64,000 nt of DNA from Mytilus californianus (taxonomy: Eukaryota; Mollusca; Bivalvia; Mytilida; Mytilidae), in contig NW_026262581.1 in assembly GCF_021869535.1 (NCBI RefSeq), forward strand, positions 101,635,771 through 101,699,770, read 5' to 3'. The position numbers and the translations under genes are program-made. A model generated the notes under the pieces. The model was not told where the DNA came from, ran no database searches, and saw nothing but the letters and a program-made list of their open reading frames with translations. This document shows positions 1-11,994 of this stretch, in pieces. Positions within the stretch are counted from its first letter, which is position 1, and the number at the start of each line of letters is the position of its first letter.

Positions 1-112
1 CAATCCAAATTCAGACCTGTATCAAGCTTGAATAATGTGTCCATTTTTGCCCCAACTGTTCAGGGTTGGACCTCTGCGGGCGTATCCAGCTGCGCTCAGC
101 GAAGCAGTTTAT
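1..112 (+). mobile_element. 3' end of a family-F repeat (HINE-like)
   Basis: Ends with TGCGGGCGTAT and CCAGCTGCGCTCAGCGAAGC, the same terminus seen at 7430-7470, 15145-15186 and 37520-37558. The rest of this copy lies before the window. Confidence 0.65.
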
Positions 113-116
113 TTCA

Positions 117-1130
117 TTTTTTTGTCTTGCTTGCCACGAAAGTGGCAGATGCAAGACATCAGGATGTTAATCCGGCAGCAACAGTGAAGACTATTTGTAT
201 AAAAGTTTATATTTCAGAAGGAAGAAGACCTTGATATGTCAAACCTGGTATACAGATTACTTATGTTCTGAAGTTACTGTCAGTTGTATCTCCATTGTCC
301 TTGATCTAATTTTAATGGTTCAGTGAATGTTTTGAAAAACTGTGTTAAGTTGTTTTTTTTTATTACATGAGTTTCTCACTTATTATGAGAAACGGGATAT
401 CTTATTTTAGTATATGGGATCCTTGCAATGTCTACATGTCTCGCAGACAGGGTTCACCAGACCTTGACCTCATTTCATGGACCAGTGATCAAGGTTAACT
501 TTTCATAGTCAAGTCCATATCTCAGATACTATAAGCAATAGGACAACTATATATTTGTTGTATGGAAGGATTGTACATTGCACAGGTTTGTCTAGCAGGA
601 TTCATCTGAACTTGACCTCATTGTCATTGTTCACAGAGTTCTCAAAAGTGGTTGTCCTAAGGTTTTGACCACCAAAGTTTTGCAAAGGACCGACACAATT
701 TTGGTATTTTGCAATAGAAATAATAGTGAGGACCAGCAGATTTTCTTTAAGGACCACAAGGGAAAAAAAGATTTTAAGAACTCTGGGTTCATTAATAGTA
801 AGATGGTGTGGCTAATTCTGTTTCTCAGATACTATAAGCAATAGGCCAACTATATTTGGTGTATGGAGGGACACATTTGTCTAGCAGGGTTCGTCTAATC
901 TTGACCTCATTTTCATTGTTCATTGGTCAGTTTTGAGTTTTCATGATTAAGTCATGTTCTCAGATACAATAATCAATAGATAAACTATATTTGGTGTATG
1001 AAATTTTTTTAAGGTGAACATGTATGTCTGGCAGGGTACATCTCACCTAGACCTCATTTACATGGATTATTGACAATGTTAAGTTTATGTGATGCTTGTA
1101 GTAAAACCTTTATTTTAAAGACTTTCAAAT
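117..1130 (+). mobile_element. Family-B repeat with ~130-bp tandem core
   Basis: Opens TGTCTTGCTTGCCACGAAAG, then several diverged monomers of about 130 bp. Each monomer carries a phrase like ACTATATTTGGTGTATGG and CTTGACCTCATTT. Same family at 4027-4780, 5930-6325, 26181-28172 and 59419-60306. The 3' end of this copy is blurred. Confidence 0.6.
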
Positions 1131-1191
1131 TCTAAAAGTTTTGATGCAGTTGTCAACTAAAAGACTTCAGACTTACTTAAATATTTTGATG

Positions 1192-1402
1192 TACTGTAAA
1201 TTCAGAAATTATTGTGTGCATTCATTATTGCAAATATTAAAGAATGGACTAAAATGGGAGATTAATTATTGCGATTTCAGGAAAATCTGCATACAATTAG
1301 ATGGATCCGATATTAGAATGCAAGTTCTTATTATTACGATACTTATTCAGTCATATTATTCACATTAATTAAAACCTCACAATAATGTCTGAATTTACAT
1401 TA
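1192..1402. mobile_element. MITE of the TACTGTAAATTC family (211 bp)
   Basis: Ends are inverted: TACTGTAAATTCAGAAATTA at 1192 and the near-complement at 1378-1402. Same length and interior phrases as the copy at 55252-55462; a shorter copy lies at 41945-42136. The 75-codon open frame over it is chance. Confidence 0.7.
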
Positions 1403-1713
1403 CATTTAAGATGTGTAAATGGTTTTAAATTTAATTCTGAATGCATGAAGAGCAGTTTTGGGAAATAGAATGATGAATGTTGGGCAGGCGTGCAGAGGGA
1501 TTGGCATGTTTTCAGTATTGAGAAAGTTTTTTTTATGTTTTTTTAATAGTCTCTAAATTTTAAGGTTTCTTTATCAGAATGAATTCTGATTAACTTCACA
1601 CATTCTAAATTCAGTTCTCTTGATAATAATATTTACTTTTCCTAAATTATGACCTTTGGAATTGGAGCAAGGAGTTATGTTTTCAGTAATGTATTTTGAT
1701 AAACACATTTCAG

Positions 1714-1955
1714 GTTTTTGAGAACATGAAATTGACAAGCACAATCAAGGAAAAGCTGATTTTATTGACATCAGATATAAACCGACAAGCTGTTATAAGA
1801 ACAACTGCATTTTCTGTCCTTATGATATCTGAAGAGCAGGACATAATTTATAAAATGATCAACCTGATTCATTCTGAACAGATGAAATATATGCAGACTT
1901 ATATGGTATCTTATATACAGGGATTGTTGGAGAATGATCAGCCAGATAAAAAACA
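1714..1955 (+). CDS. LLTP exon 1 in window: helical domain
   Basis: Acceptor TTTCAG ends at 1713 and donor CA|GTAAGC starts at 1956. Codes residues 1-80 plus two bases. IRTTAFSVLM at residues 28-37, followed by amphipathic helices, matches the repeated pattern near the end of the lipoprotein N-terminal domain (charged residue, then AAF and LM). An upstream exon must exist, since the open frame has no ATG and no signal peptide. Confidence 0.85.
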
Positions 1956-4900
1956 GTAAGCATATCAGAAATGACAGGCTATAAATGGTATTATTCTTTC
2001 ATACTTATTGTTTAGGTTCTTAATAATTTCATATCATTAGGAAGAAAGTGTGGGGTGGTTGGGGTGTAAAAGAATCATGGCAAGATTTTTGTTTTTATTA
2101 ATAGAATTTCTTTTTTAAGAAACTTTCAAAATTATTTCTATTCCAAAAAAAAAAACATCTTCTGTTCTGCCTCTGTCCCATCTGGAACTTCGGAGAGTCT
2201 TGGATTTTTATGGTAGAAGGGGTGTCTTCAGCCATCTTGAATTGTAAAAAAGCATAAAACAATCTGAATGAAATATACAAGATTTTACAAATGAAAGCAA
2301 TTGATTTGTCAGACTTTTCATCATTAAGAAGAAAGTCATGTATTTTTGTCTCACATTGACTAAGTCAAAAAGCAAAACATAGGTCAGTGTCTGCATCAAC
2401 AATGTATAAGTAAGTCAATGATATTTGATATGTAGTTGTATAAGCATTGGCACATCTCAATTCCTTGAGATTTTTATTTCAACATTTGCAATTTACTATC
2501 AAAATAACAAAAAGAGACATATTTTTGTGTTAACAGTATATATCTTAATATTTTAATTGTTTTAACAAAAACAGAATATTTTTTGTTTGATACAATTTAT
2601 TTCAGCTCATCAATAAAAGGGGACATAACTTAGATAATCTAAATCTATTCACCCAAAATCCGTTTTTCCTGTATAATCTATACAAAATCTGACAATTTTT
2701 CACAACCTGAAGCTTGAAAAAAATTTTGTTACCCATACTTTTTATTATATTTTTGACAATGGCATGACTACATTTTGGCAAACATTAAAAAATTCTATCA
2801 TTTTTAAATAAGATCCCCGTTTAAGTACAAAATTTAAAAACTTTTTTTACATTCGTTTTTTTTCACCTGCTTTTAAAAAAAAAAACAAAAAAAAAACATG
2901 TATAAATGATATAGTTAAAATATATCAACCTAGAAAATATGTATTTAAGTGAAACATAAAATTTCACTTTTTATCATTGGTTAAGTAAAATTCATTAACA
3001 TTTATTTTGTTTTATAAGTATTGATTTACATCCAGTCAGTATTATGATTATTATAGTGAAAATAGCAGTCATTGGTATGACACACATAAATATGACTAAA
3101 AATTCTATAATATTAACAAAATAACAACATACAAATTAATTTTTTTTAGAAGAGCTGACTGCTCATCTGCAAATTTTTTTTTAAAATTTAGGCAATTTAC
3201 TAATAGTATATTTGATTTGCTATTCAGCAAATTAGTACAATTTAAGCTTTTTGTAGGTTGAGAGAAGCATGGCAGAAAGCATTGCAGACAGATGGTAGAT
3301 CATTACCAGAAATAGATGATTATCTTGCTGGACAGACTAGATATCTGGAGTTGTCTAGATATTTCAGGTTAGGAATGGAAAATAATATGAATTATTGGCT
3401 TATCTGGCTTGAATGGCCATATGAGCTATTGCAATTACTTTCAATTTATAAATCTTAAACAAATTCTCCTCAGAAACTACTGTGCTAAATAGAACCAAAC
3501 TCTGCAGGAATGTTCTTTTGGTAATTTCTTGATTTGTGTAACAATCTTACATTCAAGATGGCCTCCAGAGTCAACGGTTCTAAATTATAGAGGACTTGTT
3601 GTAAGAGATCACTAAGTTGTTCCAATTTTTAGCTCACCTGGCCCAAAAGGGCCAAGTGAGTTTTTCTCATCACTTGGCGTCCGTCATCAGTCGTCGTCGT
3701 CCGTTAACTTTTACAAAAATCTTCTCCTCTGAAAATACAGGGCCAAATAAAACTAAATCATTCTTAGGGTATCTAGTTTAAAAAATATATCCGATGACCC
3801 CGCCCATCAACCAAGATGGCCGCCATGGCTAAAAATAGAACATGGGGGTAAAATGCAGTTTTTGGTTTATATCTCTGAAACTAAAGCATTTAGAGCGAAT
3901 CTGACATGGTGTAAAAATGTTCATCAGGTCAAGATCTATCTGTCTTGAAAATTTTAGACGCATCAGACAACCCCTTGTTGGGTTGCTGCCCCTGAATTGG
4001 TAATTTTACAGAAATTTTGCAGTTTTTTGTCGCAGAAAGCTCGACATAGGGATAGTGATCCGGCGGCGGGGTTAGCTAACTTCTTAAAAGCTTTATATTT
4101 TAGAAGGTGGAAGACCTGGATGCTTCATACTTTGTATATAGATGCCTTATGTTACGAAGTTTCCATCTGTCACATGTCCATTGTCCTTGACCTCATTTGC
4201 ATGGTTCAGTGACTACTTGAAAAAAAAGTTCAGATTTTTTGTAATGTTAATTTCTCTCTTATAATGAGTAATAGGATAACTATATTTGGTATGTGCGTAC
4301 CTTGCAAGGTCCTCATGCCCGTCAGACAGTTTTCACTTGACCTCGACCTCGTTTCATGGATCAATGAACAAGGTTAAGTTTTGGTGGTCAAGTCCATATC
4401 TCAGATACTAGAAGAATAGGTCTAGCATATTCGGTGTATGGAAGGACTGTAAGGTGTACATGTCCAACTGGCAGGTGTCATCTGACCTTGACCTCATTTT
4501 CATGGTTCAGTGGTTAAAGTTAAGTTTTTGTGTTTTGGTCTGTTTTTCTTATACTGTATGCAATAGGTCTACTATATTTGGTGTATGGAATGATTGTAAG
4601 GTGTACATGTCTAGCTGGCATGTGTCTTCTGACCTTGACCTCATTTTCATGGTTCAGTGGTCAAAGTTAAGTTTTTGAGTTTTGGTCTTTTTTTCTAATA
4701 CTATATGCAATAGGTCATCTATATTCTGTGTATGGAAATATTTTATGATGTACATGTCAGTCTTGCAGGTTTTTGTCGAGCCTTCGACTTTAGTCGAAAA
4801 AGCGAGACATAGCGATCCTACATTCCGTCGTCGTTGTCGTCGGCGGCGTCCACAAATATTCACTCTGTGGTTAAAGTTTTTGAAATTTTAATAACTTTCT

Positions 4901-7900
4901 TAAACTATCCTGGATTTCTACCAAACTTGGACAGAAGCTTGTTTATGATCATAAGATAGTATCCAGAAGTAAATTTTGTAAAAAAAAAAATCCATTTTTT
5001 CCTTATTTTACTTTTAAATTGACTTAGATTTTCTGCCAGGAAACAACACATTCACTCTGTGGTTAAAGTTTTTAAAATTTTAATAACTTTCTGATACTAT
5101 TTTGGATTGGTACCAAACTTGGACAGAAGCTTGTTTATGATCAAAAGATAGTATCTAGAAGGAAATTTTGTAAAAAAATAAATCCATTTTTTTCGTATTT
5201 TACTTTTAAATGGACTTAGTTTTTCTGCCGGGAAATATTGCATTCACTCTGTGGTTAAAGTTTTTAAAATTGTAATAACTTTCTTAAACTATCCTGGGTT
5301 TCTACCAAACTTGGACAGAAGCTTGTTTATGATCATAAGATAGTATCCAGAAGTAAATTTTGTAAAAAAAAAAATCCATTTTTTTCCTTATTTTACTTTT
5401 AAATTGACTTAGATTTTCTGCCAGGAAACAACACATTCACTCTGTGGTTAAAGTTTTTAAAATTTTAATAACTTTCTGATACTATTTTGGATTTGTACCA
5501 AACTTGGACAGAAGCTTGTTTATGATCAAAAGCTAGTATCTAGAAGGAAATTTTGTAAAAAAATAAATCCATTTTTTTCGTATTTTACTTTTAAATGGAC
5601 TTAGATTTTCTGCCAGGAAACAACACATTCACTCTGTGGTTAAAGTTTTTAAAATTTTAATAACTTTCTTATACTATTTTGGATTTGTACCAAACTTGGA
5701 CAGAAGCTTGTTTATGATCAAATGCTAGTATCTAGAAGGAAATTTTGTTTTCTTCCAGTTAACATTACATTCAGTCTGCAGTTAAAGTTTTTAAACATTT
5801 ATTAGACTCATAAACTATCCTGGATTTTTACCAAACTTGGACAGAAGCTTCTTACAATCAAAAGATAGTATCAAGAGGAATATTTTTATTGATTTACTTC
5901 CTCATTTTTGTTGAGCCTGCGATTAACAGAAAAAGTAGGCGAGACACTGGGTTCCACGGAACCCTTACGAATTTTATTTGACCTTGACCTCATTTTCACG
6001 GTTCATTGCTCAGTGTTAAGTTTTTGTGTTTTGGTCTGTTTTTCTAATACTATAAGCAATAGGTCAACTATATTTGTTGTATAGAAGGATTGCAAGCTGT
6101 ACATGTCTGCCTGGCATGGTTCATCTGACCTTGACCTCATTTTCATGGTGCATTGGTCAATGTTTAGTTTTCTTGGTTAAGTCTGTATCTTAGAAACTAT
6201 AAACAATAGGTCAACTATATTTAGTGTATTGAATGATTGTAAGGTGAATATGTATTTCTTGTTTGGTTTATATGACCTTGACCTCATTTTCTTTGGGTCA
6301 TGTCAAGTGTATGTGATAGTTGTAGTAAATCATCTTTAGGGTATCTAGTTTAAAAAAAATTTTGTGGTCGTATATTGGTATCATGTCGTCGTCGTCATCC
6401 GATGACAGTTTGTCTGGATCGTCGTCGTCCGAAAAACAGTTTGTTTCCGGACAATAACTTTAGTATAAGTAAATAGATATCTATGAAATTTAAACACAAG
6501 GTTTATAACCACAAAAGGAAGATCGGGAATGATTTTGGGGATTATGGTCCCAACAGTTTAGGAATTAGGGGCAAAAAAAGGGGCCCAAATAAGCATTTTT
6601 GTAGTTTTCAGACAATAACTTGTGTTTAAGTGTATGAATCTCTCTGAAATTATACCACAAGTTTCCATACCACAAAGGGATGGTTAGGATTGACATTGGG
6701 GGGTTATGGCTCAAACCATTTAGGAATTAGGGGCAAAAAAAGGGGAAAAACAAGGGTTTCCTGGTTAATTGACGATTTTAAAGCAGTGTAAGGAAGGTAA
6801 ACCGATCACATTTAATATACAATGTTATGTATGTTTTGGATTACCTCCCTTACACTGCTTGTAAATTATGTATAAGAAATGCTGTATTGTCTTGAGGTGA
6901 TTAGCTGTCAATTTATTTTTAAATGTTACAGTAATTAATATTAATTTTTTGCCGTGAATATGTATGTCATTTTCTATTTTAAGACTTTTATGATGTATTT
7001 TAATGGGTAATTATGGTTGTAAACTCCATTAAAAATTTGAATTGAGATTATGACCTCCTTATCTTGAGGGAAAGAATTTTTTGGAAAAAGGGAAAGGGGG
7101 GAATTGATTGGGGGGGGGGGGGAATAATTTTTTCTCATTTCAGATTTCAGAAATTAAAAAGAAAATTTCTTTAAATATTATTTTTTTTTGCAAAAAAAAG
7201 ATAGGAGGGGAGGGGGGGGGGGTCAATACGCAACAGCATAGTGTATTGCACAAAAGCATAAATTGAATATAAATTCAAATCATATTACCAATTCTAAGTT
7301 CTTTGACTACAGTTATTCTGTGTCAGAAACCTATTTTGTGTCAGATATTTAATTACAATCCAAATTCAGACCTGTATCAAGCGCGAATATTGTGTCCATT
7401 TTTGCCCCAACTGTTCAAGGTTGGACCTCTGCGGTCGTATCCAGCTGCGCTCAGCGAAGCAATTTATTGGCTTATATCTCAATACCATAGCATTTAGAGC
7501 AAATCTGATCAGAAGTAAAAGTGTTAAAAGGTTAAGTTATACCTGCCTTGAAATTTTGAGATGAATCATATTGGGGTAATATTTCCCCTGAATTGACAAT
7601 TTTAAGGAAATTTGGCAGGTTTTTGGTTATTATCATGATTATCTTGAATATTGTTTAAGATAAAGGTAAACTGTGAACAGCTTAAATCTTCAGCAAAGTA
7701 ATATCCACAAATAAGTCAAAAGACCAAAATTGTCATTAGACCCATTAAGGAGTTATTGCCCTTTTAAATAAATTTTAAACAATTTGTTTATCATGTTTGA
7801 TAATTTTCATAAATCTTCTCCTCTGAAAATAATGATCAAAGTTAGTCAAACATAGGCAGGTAATGGTCAAAAATGCACAGCTGGTCAAGATTTGTCAAGA

Positions 7901-8058
7901 TTTGTTTGGGCGGTAATATTTAGACAAAACAGACACCCAGTACATGGGCTTATTGCTTTTGAATTTTTATATGCTTTTTACTGTTTTTTGTAATCTTGAT
8001 TATAGATATGTAGATATATAGCAGCAATTTGTTCAGCAAACTAATATCCACAAATAAC

Positions 8059-8096
<38 letters not shown>

Positions 8097-11000
8097 TAAA
8101 GATAAACTGTAAACAGTAAAAATGTTCAGAAAAGTAAGATCTACAAATAAGTCAAATTGTCAATTGACCCCTTAAGGAGTTTTTGGTAATTTTACATAAT
8201 TTGTTCATCATGTTTGTTACTTTCAAAAATCTTCTCTGAAACTATTGAAGCAAATTCAGCCAAACTTGGGCTGAATGAACCTTAGGGTAACTAGGATGCA
8301 TTTTATGTTTTATTTTCTTGAACGTCAAGAAACATGGCCACTGTGGCTTAAATAGAACATAGGGGTAAAATGCAGTTTTGATAAAATATAAAAAAAATTT
8401 TTTGCTGTTTTTGGTTATTTATCTTGAATATTATTATAAATAGGGAGACACTGTAAACAGTAAAAATGTCAAAAGCACCAGGAATACAAGAAACCTATAC
8501 AAACTTTATATCTTGTGAATACAAACCCTCTGAACTTAATTATTAAAATGTCACACCTATGATACAAGAGAACCATGATGTTTTCAATCTGCTCTGTCCA
8601 TCTGTCGAACAGTCATAACAGTGTGAAACAGATTAACATTTTTTTGTCAATGTAGTTAATGATGATTAGTTATATATTGTCTCTCTTTAACTTAAAACTT
8701 GTACATCATGTACATGTATTCAAATGATTTGATCTTTCTTATTCCTGACTTGCAGACTGCTAGCTTTGTCCAAGTTATCTCCCTGGTCAGTCGGTGTACA
8801 CTTGAAATAAGCAGAATTTTTTTACCTAACAAAACCATAAATTAGAGTATTCCGAAGGAAATCGTAAAACGCCCCACCTTTTGGCTTCATTTGTACATTT
8901 GGCACCTGTATGAAATTATTCAAAGTTTTATTTATAAAATATTTGGAAATTGTTTAAATCTTCTGTTGACGCATAAATCTTACAACAGTTACAAAGAAAT
9001 TCCACCTTGTTGCTTGGATCACTCGATCTTTATCTGTAGGCAGTGGAGGAAAGTCATGATGTCTTTGATTGTCACACCTACTGAAAAGGGAAATAACTCT
9101 TGATTAAATTATCTAAACTATGGATGCATCCCATTCGCTGAAAAGAATGAATTGGTAAGCCTAATAAAACTTTTTACCCAAATTTCATAGTTGACTAAGC
9201 ATAAAATGTGATATTTTGAACACAGTACATTCCCAGGTTAAAAGTTTATGGTCATGTACATCAAAGTTTATCATGAAACAATATGTTTGGCATAGTACCA
9301 GTTTTGACTTATTATAATAAACAAAGAATGGAAACTGGGAAACAAAGAGACAACAACTTGAAAATAAAACAGAAAATACCTTAAGGCCACCAAAGGACCT
9401 TCAACACAATCCATAATCAAACACGCAGAAGCAGGCTTGATCAGGGGCTTATGGTATTCATTAATGTATACTAGTACAAAAAAAATTGACGTCACTACAC
9501 TTCAAAACAGATATGAACCAAGAAAAAAAAAAACATACAAGACTAACAAAAGCTACCTAGATGTTCCTGAATTAGGACATGCACAAAAATTCAGCAAGTT
9601 ATACATGTTTTGTGAGATATAAACCTATCACCAACAAATTTTGTACCTCTAGCTAATGTGGAATAAAAAAACACACTGATACATACAGGAAGTCTATTGA
9701 AAAAACGTAAATGTTTGTTCTTATTTTGTGCTGTAACACGACAGTCCCATGTTAAAGACAGGGTTTGGATACAGTACATAAATTTTATCCCTCCTTGCAC
9801 AACTCATAAACCAATAATTTTAGTCGTCGCCATTTGTTGCTGTGTTTCATATTTGCTTTTCGTTTATTGTTTTTAGCTCACCTTTCCTAATTGCCATCCA
9901 ATACTCTCAGAATGCTGGATACTATCCACACTGGTTTGTGTCCACACTTATTAATTATACATTAAAAACTTATAAGCAAAAGAAAAACTTAGATGAAAAT
10001 TTTAAAATAAAAAACTACAGGTGAGCTAATCAGGCTCTTGAGAGCCTCTTGTTTATTCAACTCTATTATTTATTTAACTGTTAGAAATAGAAATATATAG
10101 ATATAGCTTAATATATTTTAGATTGCCATTTTCTGTAACAGACTATGGTATTCAATTAGAATTTGACTTAGTGTATGATCCTGCCAGTCCTGTGATTGAG
10201 TCTGCTGTTGTTAGATTAAACTATTATAAAGATGAGAAATACAATTTACTGGAAATGACAATAGATATTCAAGGTGAGAATTACATTGATCATTAGATAT
10301 GTCTCTTCAAGGTATAAAAGTGTTATCCAAAAAATTTCACAACTGTTTTATAAATCTCCAAAATTTTGCTGTGGCAAGATGAGGAGTTATGTTAATATAT
10401 ATTAAGGTATGATTGATGCATAAAAGTGTTATCCTAAACATTTTCATCCCCTGAAAAGCTGTATTGAACAAATATACATTATTTCTGTTGTCTTTGGTTG
10501 TCTTCTTGTGTTGTCATCAATTTCACACTTTGTAATCAACAACTCCTTGCAAATGGCTTGACAGAAATAAACCAAACTTATAACACATATGTTTCTAGGA
10601 CAAGAAGTTGTGCATCTGCTAACTTTGATTTTTAAAGTCAGTCACAGGATGTCTGTGCTTGTGTTCAGAATTTCAAACTATCAATTGTGGTATTGATGGT
10701 CTGAAATTTGTGGCTGAAGTTGATAAATTGAAAATTACATTACAATTATTTTTGATTTTTCTGATATATGATGAAATTGACTGATTTCATTTGATTTGTT
10801 TTAAAGATAATAGGCAATGGAATTAATTTTGCAAGAAATAGCCTGTTACATTTTTTTTTTAAATTTGTACAAACATCTCAATATGTTCTGCACTTGCAAT
10901 TTATTGATAGAGAATTAAAAAAAGTGAATAGTGAAGATTAAATTTATATGTATAAAAACATATATGTATGAAGTCAGCTGTCTTGAGGTCAAAATAAAAA

Positions 11001-11902
11001 TGTGGAAACAATGTACAACTCTAATGATATATCAGACACAAGATTAGAAATAAATGCAAAACAATTCCCCAAATCTCTTGATAAGTCATGTAAAAGGATT
11101 TTTTTTCCATGGTAAAGAGTTGACTAAAATATATTTCCTATTTTTTTAAATTTCTTTTCAGGTTTAGAATCTCTTCTTGATGCAGTATTTGAGAGTAAAG
11201 GAAAAGGTTTATTTTCATTGCTTTCTTTTCTTGCTGAAGCCAAGAAAAGTTTGGAAAAGGGAGTTAATCCACAATTTGCTGTATTTGACAAACCACTTTC
11301 AGAAGCTTTGAACAAAATCATTAAATTAGTTAACCACCCACAATATGTCATGCCAGATGGTATCCTTACATGGAAATTATACGGTAAGCATAGAAATATT
11401 ATTCAAGACTAATGTGCTTTAAACTATAATTATATTTCAATTCTAAATAGCAATTTTCATTTATGATACTTTCAAAATAATGACACTTTTTTTGTATGAT
11501 CAGCAAACAAAGAGAAATAAAATGCTTCAAACTCAAATTACTTTTCTGAAACTTTGAACAAATAGATGATTTTAATCTGCCAAAAGAGGTCGTCCTAGCT
11601 GTTTATAATTTTATTTGTTTTTTTAGCTGGCCCCATGTGAGCTTATGCCATCACTTGGCGTCCGTCGTCGTCTGTCGTCGTAAACTATTTCAAAAATCTT
11701 CTCCTCTGAAACTACTGGGCCAAATACATTCAAACTTTAACTAAATGTTCCTTAGGGTATCTAGTTTATAAATTGTATCCGCAGTTTTGATCCATTGACA
11801 AACATGGCCGCCATGGCTAAAAATAGAACATAGGGGTCAAATGCAGTTTTTATACGACCGCAAAAATTGAAAATTTTTTGGTCGTATATTGGTATGACGT
11901 TG

Positions 11903-11994
<92 letters not shown>

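Noticed and set aside
1141-1368. 75-codon open frame as a possible upstream LLTP exon
   Set aside because: It lies mainly in the MITE 1192-1402 and has no family likeness or fitting splice sites.
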